Part shown: positions 46,136-55,982 of the stretch, one piece after another | How the letters are laid out: each line of letters begins with the position of its first letter | How positions within the stretch are numbered: position 1 is the stretch's first letter | Assembly: GCF_000003815.2 (NCBI RefSeq) | Contig: NC_049996.1 | Span: forward strand, 14,802,996 to 14,866,995 | Direction: 5' to 3' | Origin: Branchiostoma floridae | Taxonomy: Eukaryota; Chordata; Leptocardii; Amphioxiformes; Branchiostomatidae | DNA length: 64,000 nucleotides | Made by a program: the position numbers and the translations under genes | The notes under the pieces: model-generated | The model's input: only the letters and a program-made list of their open reading frames with translations | Databases searched by the model: none | Told to the model about the DNA's origin: nothing

Positions 46136-47302
46136 TCAGTCCTCCTCATCAGAGCTGTCTCCTTCCTCAATGACTAACACCTGCTGAAACCCTCCCACTG
46201 CTCCTTCTACCATCTCTTCCACAGGTGTGTCTGTCTGCTGGGATGCTGCACTGTCTTCTGTTTCTGCTTGCTCTGCGCTTGGTGCTTCACGTTTGGGTCT
46301 TCCTCCTTTCTTGCCTCCCTGAAGGTTCCTGATGGCTTGAAGCTGCTTCCTTCTTTCCAACTCTTCTTTTCTTGCGATCAAGTAGTCAACAACGTCTTGC
46401 TTCTTTGTGTTTACAGCCATGTCCAGGGGAGTTAGACCAGTTACAGGGGCCTCTGGATGGATGTCTGCCCCCGCTGTTACGAGCACTTTCACCACATTTA
46501 GAAGGCCAGCTTCTGCAGCTAGATGTAAGGGGGTAAGACCATGTTTTTGGCTGTTCAATTTCGCTCCATTGTCGATAAGCAATTTCACAACTGCGATGAC
46601 ATCTCGAATATGAGCCAGGTAATCTTTTGTTTGACACACAACGTGAAGTGGTGTACACCCCTCACGGTTAGTGATGTCCACTGTTGCACCATTCTGCAGA
46701 AGTACGCGTGTCGAGACCGGATCATTTGCCATAGCAGCATAGTGAAGTGGGGTGTTAGCCTTTCTGTCATACACATTGACTTCTGCTCCTGCCTTTAACA
46801 ACAGGTCAGTGATTTCTTGTTTCCTCTGAGCTCTAGCAGGTGCAGGTAAGTTATCATCTACCGTATTGGTAGAAATACAGTGCAAAGGTGCCAAGCCAGT
46901 GGCATTCGTAGCATTGACATCAGCATTACAGTCCTGTACAAGTTTCCTGACTATGTCCACTTTTCTGTCTACAACTCCAAGTATCAAAGGGGTTACTGTT
47001 TCTATACCTTCTACAAGTTCTAATGCCCGCCTAAGGGAATACCTTATCTTTGTACCTTCACCAATAGAACGAAATCTTACCCTTGCATTAACATCTGCAC
47101 CTGCTTTTACAAGGGCACCTGCAACTACAGGATATCCCTCATAACAAGCATGTAGTAAAGGATTGTAGTCTCTGCCATAGTTCAGGTCAACATTGGCAGT
47201 ATAGAGGATCTCTTGTATTTTCTGTAAATTGTTGTTGGAAATAGCTTCCCTCAGATCCCGCAACTGTTGCTGCTTGTACTGACAACTTGAACTTCTGAAC
47301 AT
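46136..47302 (-). CDS. Ankyrin-repeat protein 2 (388 aa) with acidic SIM-like tail
   Basis: Single-exon ORF. An N-terminal helix-like LRDLREAISNNNLQKIQEIL precedes about seven ankyrin repeats (about 45-315) with NPLLHAC, TPLILGV, APLHCIS, TPLHYAA, TPLHVVC, TPLHLAA and TPLDMAV. A charged helix (EELERRKQLQAIRNLQ) and a basic KKGGRPKRE stretch, a possible nuclear signal, follow. The end is GAVGGFQQVLVIEEGDSSDE-ED. This tail is shared with proteins 4 and 5. The VLVI core followed by acidic residues and serines resembles a phospho-dependent SUMO-interacting motif. Transcription is probably driven from the shared leader block near 47620. Function is unknown; a role as a protein adaptor is inferred. 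Confidence 0.9.
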   Translation of the reverse strand: MFRSSSCQYKQQQLRDLREAISNNNLQKIQEILYTANVDLNYGRDYNPLLHACYEGYPVVAGALVKAGADVNARVRFRSIGEGTKIRYSLRRALELVEGIETVTPLILGVVDRKVDIVRKLVQDCNADVNATNATGLAPLHCISTNTVDDNLPAPARAQRKQEITDLLLKAGAEVNVYDRKANTPLHYAAMANDPVSTRVLLQNGATVDITNREGCTPLHVVCQTKDYLAHIRDVIAVVKLLIDNGAKLNSQKHGLTPLHLAAEAGLLNVVKVLVTAGADIHPEAPVTGLTPLDMAVNTKKQDVVDYLIARKEELERRKQLQAIRNLQGGKKGGRPKREAPSAEQAETEDSAASQQTDTPVEEMVEGAVGGFQQVLVIEEGDSSDEED

Positions 47303-47620
47303 TGTCGAGTTTGCTCATTCCAAACTGAATTTACAGATATTTACAGTAGAAACCTAAATTCAATTACCCGATACACAGCAAGATGTATCCCAGTCAAATA
47401 ACGTCTCTTCCCCTCGTTCAAACAGCTGATACATCACTGGCAGAAATGCCTTCCTTTGGGTCTGTTTTCTCTCAATATTCAGAAAGCTGCTAATAGTACC
47501 CACTGTCATCGGATGTTCCCAAGTCTGTTTAGATGACTTCTGCACAAGTTTCGTAAATTTTTGTCCTTCTTGGTTGGTTCTCCGAGTATCAACAGGTCTC
47601 AGCAACTTGACTCAAACACA

Positions 47621-47725
47621 GTTTCACAAGGAAATGGCAGCAAAGAAGTTTGTGAAAGCAGTTTTGGTAGGCATGGCAATCAATTGGTCCAGTTTCTATG
47701 AGGAGGGTGTCAAGGGGAATTGTGG
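47621..47725 (-). promoter_or_regulatory. Shared leader/promoter block upstream of ankyrin gene 2
   Basis: On the minus strand GCCATTTCCTTGTGAAAC is present (47621-47638 region), 320 bases before the ATG. GGGGAAT within AAGGGGAATTG lies about 85 bases further upstream (47711-47721). The same pair occurs upstream of genes 3, 4 and 6 and near gene 5. Confidence 0.6.
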
Positions 47726-48127
47726 CTTCCTTTCTTATACATTTTTTATCTAAATGTATGGGATAAAAACAGAATTTAAAAAAAAAATTAACTGTATTAA
47801 CTAAATGTATCTTTCAATTTGTTAAGGAACCTTTAAAGAAGACATTATCGTATATGAAAGAGACAGCTTCTTACAAAGTGTGATTCCAGAAACCCCATGT
47901 ATAGCCTTGTGTTTCACCTATAGTGTTAGTGCAGGTGCATGGCCATCACTCGAAAATGTCTGCCATTGACAAATGTGTTTGAATAGTGAGTCACTGTCAG
48001 GACCATGACGTTAGTTGAATAGCTGTACCCTACAGTTGGACAGGTACAGCCACTACTGGCTTACTGTAAATACAATAGGACAATAGGAGAGGATGGGGGA
48101 TTTTGTTTTGTTTTTAAGTTGTGGTAC

Positions 48128-48129
48128 AT

Positions 48130-48175
<46 letters not shown>

Positions 48176-48311
48176 ACACACACATACACACACATACGCA
48201 CACACACATACATACACGCACATACACACACACACACACAAACACATACACACAAACGTATACACACCCCCACATACACACAAACGCATACGCACACACA
48301 CATACATACAC
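48128..48311 (+). repeat. (CA)n microsatellite abutting an assembly gap
   Basis: CACACA with ATAC and ACGC interruptions runs into 100 N at 48312-48411. The array probably caused the gap and its true length is unknown. Confidence 0.97.
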
Positions 48312-48411
48312 NNNNNNNNNNNNNNNNNNNNNNNNNNNNNNNNNNNNNNNNNNNNNNNNNNNNNNNNNNNNNNNNNNNNNNNNNNNNNNNNNNNNNNNNN
48401 NNNNNNNNNNN
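48312..48411. other. Assembly gap (100 N)
   Basis: Exactly 100 N placed directly after the CA repeat. No gene is interrupted as far as can be seen. Confidence 1.
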
Positions 48412-48977
48412 TTCTACCCATTGCACCGAATCACAATTAGCATATGAAACAAGTAATTTAATAATTGCTAAGTAATTAGATTCTTAATGGGAGTTACATT
48501 GAACTATTATTATTTCATTTTATAACCTCATGTGCATACCAAGGGTTAACCAAATTTTATAATTATGTAGTAAGTTAAGCTTACAACAATTTGACAACTA
48601 ATAACAGTTGTCTATGTCACTGAAGTCTAACAAACTTGGGATATTATACTACAAGTAAACTGCAAACCACACAAATCTTACATTTTGTACCCTATAACTA
48701 AACAATTAATTTTATACAAGCATAATATAATTTTGCTAAAATTAACTACATGTTTTATACAGTCAAGCATATATACCATGCATATGTGTATAACGTTACA
48801 TGTATTTTAACACTTAATCTTACATGTATGTTGTCTTATTGTCGTAAATCATAATTCCAATTTTATGAAGATTTTCTATCTTTCTGTTGTCGAAGTACAT
48901 ATCACAATATACAAGTAGTACAATACAGACCTCCTATTTGGCCTTTTTGCCTCTACTTGCATTTTGACAATATTAAT

Positions 48978-49035
48978 AGAAGAAGCTTTATTGACACGAC
49001 AAAAGTACAGATACTTTTGTATGGTCAACTATAAA
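48978..49035 (-). mobile_element. Retroelement 3'-tail-like sequence
   Basis: TTTATTGACACGACAAAAGT-ACAG is the reverse complement of the sequence at 38835-38858. A diverged form (TTTATTGACACAAAAAAGTACAG) is at 17235-17258. Three copies ending at the same AATAAAG suggest truncated 3' ends of one LINE-like family. Confidence 0.5.
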
Positions 49036-49317
49036 CTACAACAAACAAAAAGTGAAAGAATACAGAATATATCTTAAAATTCTACTAATGAAACAGTATA
49101 GGATAATAAGATTCTACTAATTAAACAATATATTAGGATAATAGGGAAAAACCTCTGTACAATCAGGTGGGGCTAAATGTGTCACTATCTTTTCTAATCA
49201 CAAAGCAATCTTTTATGTATTTACCTATCTTAGGATTATGAGGATTGTCGGATCTAAAGATATAGTCAAACGTATACTTCTGTTATAATATCTAGAATCT
49301 TGAAATCTAATAGGGAT

Positions 49318-49364
49318 ACCCAGCTTCTGCTGCAAGGTGTAGACGGGCTAAACCTGCTTTAGGC
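49318..49364 (-). pseudogene. Orphan ankyrin-repeat fragment 3' of gene 3
   Basis: On the minus strand this reads GLARLHLAAEAGYP. It corresponds to the GLTPLHLAAEAG repeat of proteins 2, 3 and 4. It lies about 40 bases after the stop codon of gene 3 and is not part of that ORF. It is a relic of another copy or of a local duplication. Confidence 0.75.
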
Positions 49365-49405
49365 ATGGATCATAAGACAGAAAATACAATCATGTTTGTT
49401 CTGCT

Positions 49406-50659
49406 CTAGCTATACATCATGTTATGTGTGACTGTCTGCTGTGAGCCTTCATTGTCCTCTGCTTGCTCCACACTTGGTGAATCCCTTTTGGGTCCTCCTT
49501 CCTTTTCTTTCTTCGCAGCTTGAAGCTTGGCCTCATGTTCTGCTGCTTTTGCAACCAAGTAGTCAACAATGTCCTGCTGTCCTGTATGTTCGGCCATGTC
49601 TACTGGTGTCAGACCAGTCCTGGGAGCCTCCACATGAATGTCTGCCCCTGCTTCTACGAGCATTTTGACAATGGCCGGAGGGCCGGCTTCTGCTGCCAGG
49701 TGTAGAAGGGTTAAACCCATGTTGGTTTGGCAGGTTACTTCTGCGCCATTGTCAATTAACAGTCTTACAACTGCCATCTTCTCTTGAGGATCTGCCTTCG
49801 CTGCAATTGCACGTTGTAATGGGGTAGCATTGTCATGAATGTAATTGAATCCTTTAGTTTTCTTGTTGACAAGTGCCTGGCCACCTTCTTGTTGTATAAG
49901 GAGCCTACAAAGCTGACCGTCAGCTACACTTGCAGCAATGTGAAGTGGAGTAGACCTCTTGTTGTCTGCAATATCAAGTCGTGCACCATTTCCCAGAAGT
50001 ATTTGTGCTGTGACTGCATCCTTTGCTGTAGCAGCTTTATGAAGAGGTGTTTGCCCCTTTTTGTCACATGCATTAACCTCTGCTCCTGCAGCCAGCAGTA
50101 GGTTTGCGATCTCTTGTTTCACCTGGTCATGATTGTGATTAACTGTCACAGTGGTTGACTGCAATCTCAATGCAGCTGTCAGATTATGTCGCTGTTGTTT
50201 AGCCTTAAGTGACTCTTGATCAAATCTGTTTGTTGAAATGCAGTGCAAAGGTGCTGTACCATCCTCATTCTTTGCATTGACATTGGCACCACAGACATGC
50301 AGAAGCTTCTTGACCAATTTCAAGTTCCTCGTTGCAACTGCAACTATCAGAGGGGTCACTGTTTCCATGGAGCTTATATCCTGGTATAGTTCAGAACCCA
50401 TTCTGTTATAATCGAATTTGTCCAAATTCTTAACCCATACATTAACATCAGCACCTGCTTTAACTAGTGCACCAACAACTACTGGGGAACCCTTAACACA
50501 GGCATGTATCAAAGGATAGTAGCGACTATTTCTGTCGCTACTATATGTAGATCTAGCATGTGTACTCTCTAGTACATAATATTCTGACAACCCTTGCCGG
50601 TATAATAAGAACTGTATTTTCTTCAGGTCATTCTGAGAGATAGCATCCTTTAGCGACAT
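49406..50659 (-). CDS. Ankyrin-repeat protein 3 (417 aa), conserved tail lost
   Basis: Single-exon ORF beginning MSLKDAISQNDLKKIQFLLY. Ankyrin signatures run in order: YPLIHAC, TPLIVAV, APLHCIS, TPLHKAA, TPLHIAA, TPLQRAI, LLHLAAE and TPVDMAE. The region is followed by a charged helix and KKEKEGGPKRDSPS. The protein then ends in SQQTVTHNMMYS instead of the GAVGGF...LVIE tail of its relatives. An acceptor-like TTTCTTACAG at 50801-50810 (minus strand) suggests a 5' UTR intron, with the leader exon near 51130. An orphan ankyrin fragment follows downstream. It is probably functional as an ankyrin adaptor without the SIM-like tail. Confidence 0.88.
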   Translation of the reverse strand: MSLKDAISQNDLKKIQFLLYRQGLSEYYVLESTHARSTYSSDRNSRYYPLIHACVKGSPVVVGALVKAGADVNVWVKNLDKFDYNRMGSELYQDISSMETVTPLIVAVATRNLKLVKKLLHVCGANVNAKNEDGTAPLHCISTNRFDQESLKAKQQRHNLTAALRLQSTTVTVNHNHDQVKQEIANLLLAAGAEVNACDKKGQTPLHKAATAKDAVTAQILLGNGARLDIADNKRSTPLHIAASVADGQLCRLLIQQEGGQALVNKKTKGFNYIHDNATPLQRAIAAKADPQEKMAVVRLLIDNGAEVTCQTNMGLTLLHLAAEAGPPAIVKMLVEAGADIHVEAPRTGLTPVDMAEHTGQQDIVDYLVAKAAEHEAKLQAAKKEKEGGPKRDSPSVEQAEDNEGSQQTVTHNMMYS

Positions 50660-51126
50660 AATTGGGAAAGTTTTGATAAAATCATAAATTGAGTCAAATC
50701 ACGTTTAGTAATAAATTTTCAAAACTCAGATACCTACTGAGCCCTTTCACTGTCCAAGAGAGACAGTCTCCGTCTTTTTCCTTATTTGCTGGCTTCTTCA
50801 CCTGTAAGAAAGAATTGTTTTACACCTGGATATTTTGTAGTTCTGATCTTCCAAGGTCTTGTCTGATAAGTTCTTGGGAATTGAATGTCTTAATTTCTTG
50901 GCTCTTAGTAGTGTCCCAATCAAACACAAGAGACAAGTAGTACAGTCTCCAAGCTCCCAGGATTCAGGTCCGGGCTGCCAGCTCACGAGTAAATGCAGTC
51001 ACCCACTTAAGGCTAAGAGGTTGGAATCCTTTAACCTGGAATCCTTTAGACTGGTCAGTTGATAGTGCATGAAACTCTCTGTTACACCAAGACTGGTCCT
51101 ACATGTAGCAGCTGCTGCACTCCCAG

Positions 51127-51253
51127 GTTTCACAAGGAAATGGCTTACAAAGGTGTAATGATTATTACCTTGCTGCTATTAATATGCATGATGCAATGCT
51201 GTAGATGATTGGCTGTGGCAGGTTCGTTGAAGAGGCTGCCAAGGGGAATGTCA
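51127..51253 (-). promoter_or_regulatory. Shared leader/promoter block upstream of ankyrin gene 3
   Basis: GCCATTTCCTTGTGAAACC (minus strand) at 51127-51145, with AAGGGGAATG at 51241-51250. The block and about 500 bases beyond it align with 62489-63070. Confidence 0.6.
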
Positions 51254-51900
51254 GTGTTAAATGCTTGTCACTCATACAGAAACAGGTCATGATTGCCATG
51301 TATACAGAAATCAATGTTACACTATATGTATTGCAGTGTGTTTTAATTTGTAGGGTGAAGAAAAAGTCGTCAATGAGATTTCTGACAGGTTACTGATGTA
51401 TGGAAAACCACAAGAGTAGCCTTGTTTTTCAGTTCAGTGAGAGGTTGGACTTTAGGCTGACGTCACCACTGTTGACACACGGTGAAATTTAAAGATAACG
51501 TCAGCAGGATGTTAAATAAGCAGAGGCAAAGTACTTGTACTTTGGTCTCTAGCCTTTTCCCTGCTGACTTCTGCTGTGGACGTTATGATTAAAACAATGG
51601 GCCCATAATTTTTAGGAGACACTGTAACAGGGCTCGAAATACCTTTTTCTGCATACCAGCACTGGTGCAGGTAACACTGAAAATTACCTGCATCAGACAA
51701 ATTTTAAATGCGCCACCCTGAATTTAGGATGTATGGATCATACTAAAATTGTTCAGGAACCATTGCTATTTTTTCTTTAAATTTATACTTTATTCTTCTC
51801 TAAAATGTCTAGTACTTTAACTTATAATGATTTTTAAAACTTTTCAAAAAAATTTATTACAATGCTACATCTTTGATTGAAAGTTTGAATGATATTGTTT

Positions 51901-53153
51901 TCAGTCCTCCTCAGTACTGTCTCCATCCTTGATGACTAGCGCCTCCTGAAACCCTCCCACAGCTCCCAGAACCTCTTCAACAGGTACAGGTGTGTCTGTC
52001 TGCTGGGATACTGCCTTGTCTTCTGTTTGAGCTTGCTCTGCGCTTGGTGATTCACGTTTGGGTCTTCCTTCTTCCTTGGCTGTTTTAAGATTCCTGGTGG
52101 CTTGAAGTTGCTTCCTCCTTTCCAGATCTATAGCTACTTTCCTTGCAACAAGGTAATCTGCAATGTCTTGGTTTTTTGTATGAATTGCCAGGTCAACTGG
52201 AGTTAGACAAGTAAAAGGGGCCTCTGCACAAATATCTGCCCCTGCCTCTACCAGCATTTTGACTATGTCGAGAAAACCAGCTTCTGCGGCAAGGTGTAGA
52301 GGGGTTAATCCAATAAGGCATGCTTTTGGCTGGTCAAGTCTGCATCGTTTTCAGTTAGCATTCTTACGACTGCAATCCAAACTTCAGCAGCAGCCACATA
52401 ATACCGAGTGTCTGCTTTTGCTGTAATTGCAACATGCAGAGGAGTGGTGTCATCATGTGTTTTCTGATTGACAAGCGCCCGGGTGCCTTCTTGTTGCATC
52501 AGAAGCTTAAGGAGCTCGCAATCAGCCTGTTCTGCTGCTATGTGAAGTACAGTGAATCCCCATTTGTCCACAAGGTCTACTCTTGCCCTGTTCTGAAGAA
52601 GTTTTCTTGAGTATTGTAGATCCTCGCTTACAGCAGCACGGTGAAGTGGGGTTTCACCATTTTTGTTATGCACATTAACTTCTACTCCTGCTTTCAACAA
52701 TAGGTCAGCAATTTTCTTTTGACTCTCAACTATAGCAGAGCATTTTCTTTCTTTGGCATTTGTAGGAACATGGTGCAAAGGAGCCGTGCCATCCTCATTT
52801 GTTGCATTAACATCAGCACCACAGTCTTGTACAAGTTTCTTGACTAGTTTGAAGTTTCTGTCCACAACTGCAAGGATCAATGGGGTCACTGTTTTCATGC
52901 ATTCTATTGCATTCCATAGTCTAGCACTTGCATGAGACTTGTATGGACTATAGTTGCTGATATCTGCCTTAACATTTACATCTGATCCTGCTTTAGCAAG
53001 GGCGCCAACAATCACAGGGGAGCCCTTAATACATGCATGTATTAAAGGATTGTAGCTGCAATAGTCGTTCAACTTTACATCAGTGGTACAAAAGATCTTT
53101 TGTAATTTCACTACATCATTAAAAGAAATAGCATTTCTCAGCTCTTGTGACAT
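51901..53153 (-). pseudogene. Ankyrin-repeat gene 4, split by an 8-bp insertion
   Basis: The upstream part (53153-52305) starts MSQELRNAISFNDVVKLQKI and carries YNPLIHAC, TPLILAV, APLHHVP, TPLHRAA, TVLHIAA and TPLHVAI repeats. It then stops after SQKHALLD. The downstream part (to 51901) continues in another frame with TPLHLAAEAGFLDIVKMLVE, TPVDLAI, the charged helix and the end GGFQEALVIKDGDSTEED. At the junction, GCCTTATT (minus strand; 52312-52319) is inserted relative to the CAT-GGA-TTA-ACC expected from gene 2 (KHGLTPLH). Everything else is intact, so the break is recent, allelic or a sequence error. If the break is real, the product lacks the last two repeats and the tail. Confidence 0.85.
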
Positions 53154-53507
53154 AGTTGCAAACTTCTAAGATAATAGACTAAGTACAGTAATTGAATTCT
53201 TTCTTTACAGTTAAACTCTACAACTAGTCCCCTAACAATCACTTCATAAACTCAAGAACACAGAGGCCTATTACTAGTCAAGTCCAGTCTCTTACAAGTC
53301 CCCTTATGCCAGCTTGACTTTCTTGAATGGTCGTGGAAATTTGTTATTTGGTCGAAGAGTGCATCAATAGACTTGAGACGCCACCTGCACAGTTCTGACT
53401 TGAGACACCACCTGCACAGTTCCTTAGACAACTTCTTGACAGTTGCTTTCCGTCCCTTTTGACTCCGAGTGTCTTAAAAGGTCCCAGCCACAATTTTCAG
53501 TCCCCCA

Positions 53508-53590
53508 CTTTCACAAGGAAATGGCTGAAACCATGTACGTGTACATGACGTCATGTCTGGCAGGTGGGTGTTGAGGGGAATTTTCACCTT
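53508..53590 (-). promoter_or_regulatory. Shared leader/promoter block upstream of ankyrin gene 4, with a CRE
   Basis: AGCCATTTCCTTGTGAAAG (minus strand) at 53508-53525. A perfect TGACGTCA lies at 53547-53554 and GGGGAATTTTC at 53576-53586. The equivalent position of the copy near 57485 has TGACATCA. Confidence 0.6.
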
Positions 53591-54408
53591 CTTGCTCATT
53601 TATAAGCATTCAGATAATTGATACAATAATGTAAGATGTAACAATAAAATGTACAGTATTAACAATATCTCTCCGTTTGTATGTTGAGTGAAAATGCAAA
53701 TTTTTGCTACTCTTCACTGTTAAAGCTGACATTGAAACCGCATGTATACCCTTGTTTTTCACTTTAAACTTTGGGGAGGTGGTTGGACAGGTTAGACAGG
53801 TGTTACTGTTTGCTCAGGGTGGAGGATGGAGGTTTGTGTAAATGCACTTGTTTCTATTGTCAGCAATTGCAAGTATACCAGTCCTGTACATGGAGATTGG
53901 CATTATGTAAAAGTTTGAAATCTAAATTCATTGTTTGTATTGACAGAGGGTCAAAAATCTTCAATTTGAACATTGTTGTTGTGCTATTTTTTTCATGCAG
54001 TTGTTTTAAATGATATTATTGTGTCAGTCATTTTTCTCTAATTTTTACCAGTCAGAAAAGTATTTGAATGATTCTTATTCTCACATTCAAGAGAATGCAT
54101 TTTAGATTTAGGCAAGATTAATTATTCTAAGAATTGCTTGTGTCACTTTTTTCCTGTTGTGACTCATAACACTAATCTTCTAGCTTGTTCTAGTTTACAG
54201 TTTTTTAATGCTCCTGCGCCTTGATACTAACTAATATTAATGAAGCTAAGAGTTAACTTGACTGTATTATATACAGTATCTGATTAATTTCTTGTGGCAT
54301 GCATTTGACATGTCTCCCCTCCACAGGGTACTTTCTTTCTTAACGTATTCAAAACCTCCATCTGCTCTTTCTTGATTAAGAATTTCTTCCGCTTATGTGT
54401 CTAACTTC

Positions 54409-55512
54409 TCACAGTGACTCATCAGAATCTTCCTCTTCCTCTTGTTCAATGACCAACACTTGTTCAAATCCTCCTACTGCTCCTTCTTCAAGAAGTTCAA
54501 TCCATTCCACAGGTGTGTCTGACTTCTGTGACTCTTCCAATTCTACTTCTTGCTCGACACTTGCTTCTTCTCGTTTGTTCCTTTCTCTTTGGCTTTTTTC
54601 TTGTGTTGTTAGGTAGTCGATGATGTCTTGGTTCCTTCCATGTTCAGCCATGTCCAGAGGAGTGAGACCAGTGTTTGGAGTCTCAGCATGGATGTCAGCT
54701 CCTGCTTCTACCAGGAGTTTGACAATGTTCAACAAGCCGCCATTGACTGCCAGGTGTAAAGGGGTGAGGTGGTCTTTTTTAGCCTCCAAGTCGGCACCTT
54801 TTTCGATGAGTAACTTAACAAGAGTTTCATCAAGTTTCTCAAACATGCATGAACGAGTACCGGCTAGATGGTGGAGGGGAGTCATTCCTTCACTATTTTG
54901 GATGTCAGGTTTTGCTCCATGCTGAAGTAAGAGCTGAACTGTTGCGACATCCTTTCCCATGGCAGCGATGTGGAGAGCTGTCCGACCCTTTTTGTCCTGC
55001 AAGTCCACTGCTGCTCCAGCTGCCAGGAGTGTGTGGGCAATCTCTTCTTGCTCTTCAGCTGCTACTTTGAACAGCTCACCTCCATACTTCTCAGCTAGAG
55101 TTTTATGAGAATTCTTCACTACATAGTGCAGTGGAGCTAACCCTCCATTGTTAGTTGCATTGACATCAGCCCCACAACGATGAAGCAGCTTTTTAACAAG
55201 GTCAAGTTTCCTCAGCATCACAGCAAGTATCAAGGCAGTTGCACTGTACTCATAATACTCTCCCTTATAGAGACTACATGCATTAATATTTGCACCTGCT
55301 TTGACCAGAGCACAGGCAACTACAGGAGAACCAGAGAAACAAGCTTGTTGTAGGAAAGTTCCTTGTACTGTGCAGCTTTGATAGCTGTTTTTTTGCTTAA
55401 CATATGAAATTAGCCTGTTCAGGTTAATGTCTCCAGTAGAGAGTATTTGGTGGATTTCCTTGAGATTGTTACGTGATATGGCATCCCACAATTTGTCAGA
55501 TGCCATTTTCAA
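54409..55512 (-). CDS. Ankyrin-repeat protein 5 (367 aa) with acidic SIM-like tail
   Basis: Single-exon ORF starting MKMASDKLWDAISRNNLKEI, which is nearly the same as protein 6. Repeats include LILAVML, APLHYVV, TALHIAA, TPLHHLA, TPLHLAV and TPLDMAE. A charged segment with RERNKREEASVEQE follows, then GAVGGFEQVLVIEQEEEEDS-DESL. The hydrophobic core followed by acidic residues and Ser again fits a SUMO-interacting motif. Coding and 3' flanking sequence align with gene 6, so the two are a recent tandem pair; gene 6 has extra internal repeats. A 5' UTR acceptor (TTTTACAG) at 55724-55731 points to an upstream leader exon, and the 17-bp minisatellite then lies in the 5' intron. Confidence 0.9.
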   Translation of the reverse strand: MKMASDKLWDAISRNNLKEIHQILSTGDINLNRLISYVKQKNSYQSCTVQGTFLQQACFSGSPVVACALVKAGANINACSLYKGEYYEYSATALILAVMLRKLDLVKKLLHRCGADVNATNNGGLAPLHYVVKNSHKTLAEKYGGELFKVAAEEQEEIAHTLLAAGAAVDLQDKKGRTALHIAAMGKDVATVQLLLQHGAKPDIQNSEGMTPLHHLAGTRSCMFEKLDETLVKLLIEKGADLEAKKDHLTPLHLAVNGGLLNIVKLLVEAGADIHAETPNTGLTPLDMAEHGRNQDIIDYLTTQEKSQRERNKREEASVEQEVELEESQKSDTPVEWIELLEEGAVGGFEQVLVIEQEEEEDSDESL

Positions 55513-55722
55513 GGATGATTTTAGTTTAAATCCTACTTAATTAGCTAACTTAAAGTCTGAGATTAAGTTAAATGTGACACAATTTCAATCCTAACATGTA
55601 CATGTATTACTATAAATCATGACCTTAAAGTTTGTGTTTTTGCCACTCGTGGAGTTGCAGCTCTCTTGGTCTCCTCTTGATTCTTTATCCAGATATCAAA
55701 TTTTTGTATGAAGTCGTTCCAC

Positions 55723-55740
55723 CTGTAAAAGTCAAATTGA
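55723..55740 (-). other. Candidate 3' splice site of a 5' UTR intron, ankyrin gene 5
   Basis: Minus strand reads AATTTGACTTTTACAG before GTGGAAC. Gene 6 has the aligned but weakened GGACTTTTGCAAG near 60546, and gene 3 has TTCTTTCTTACAG near 50803. This supports a non-coding first exon followed by one large coding exon. Confidence 0.5.
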
Positions 55741-55982
55741 GGCTTAGTATCAAAATATGTAAAGTTTGAGATTGCCCATTCCTCAATGCCGAGACATCCA
55801 ATGGCGCGAGCAATCCGCCTCTCGTCTGATTGGCTGACAGCTGGTTTGTGGTGACGCCCATGGGAATTGATGGTGACGGTTGAGATAGCAGAGTACTGAC
55901 AAGATGCGGTTTGCTGGCGCTGTTGGAGGTCTCTGCATAGGAAATGGATGTGCTTATTCTAAAGTGGCTTTAATTGTGACTG

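Noticed and set aside
48093-48475. HTHTHT and VCVCVC frames around the CA repeat
   Set aside because: Microsatellite translation that also crosses the N gap.
52300-52330. A short intron explaining the frame change in ankyrin gene 4
   Set aside because: Only eight extra bases separate the frames and no splice signals fit; all paralogues are intronless here.
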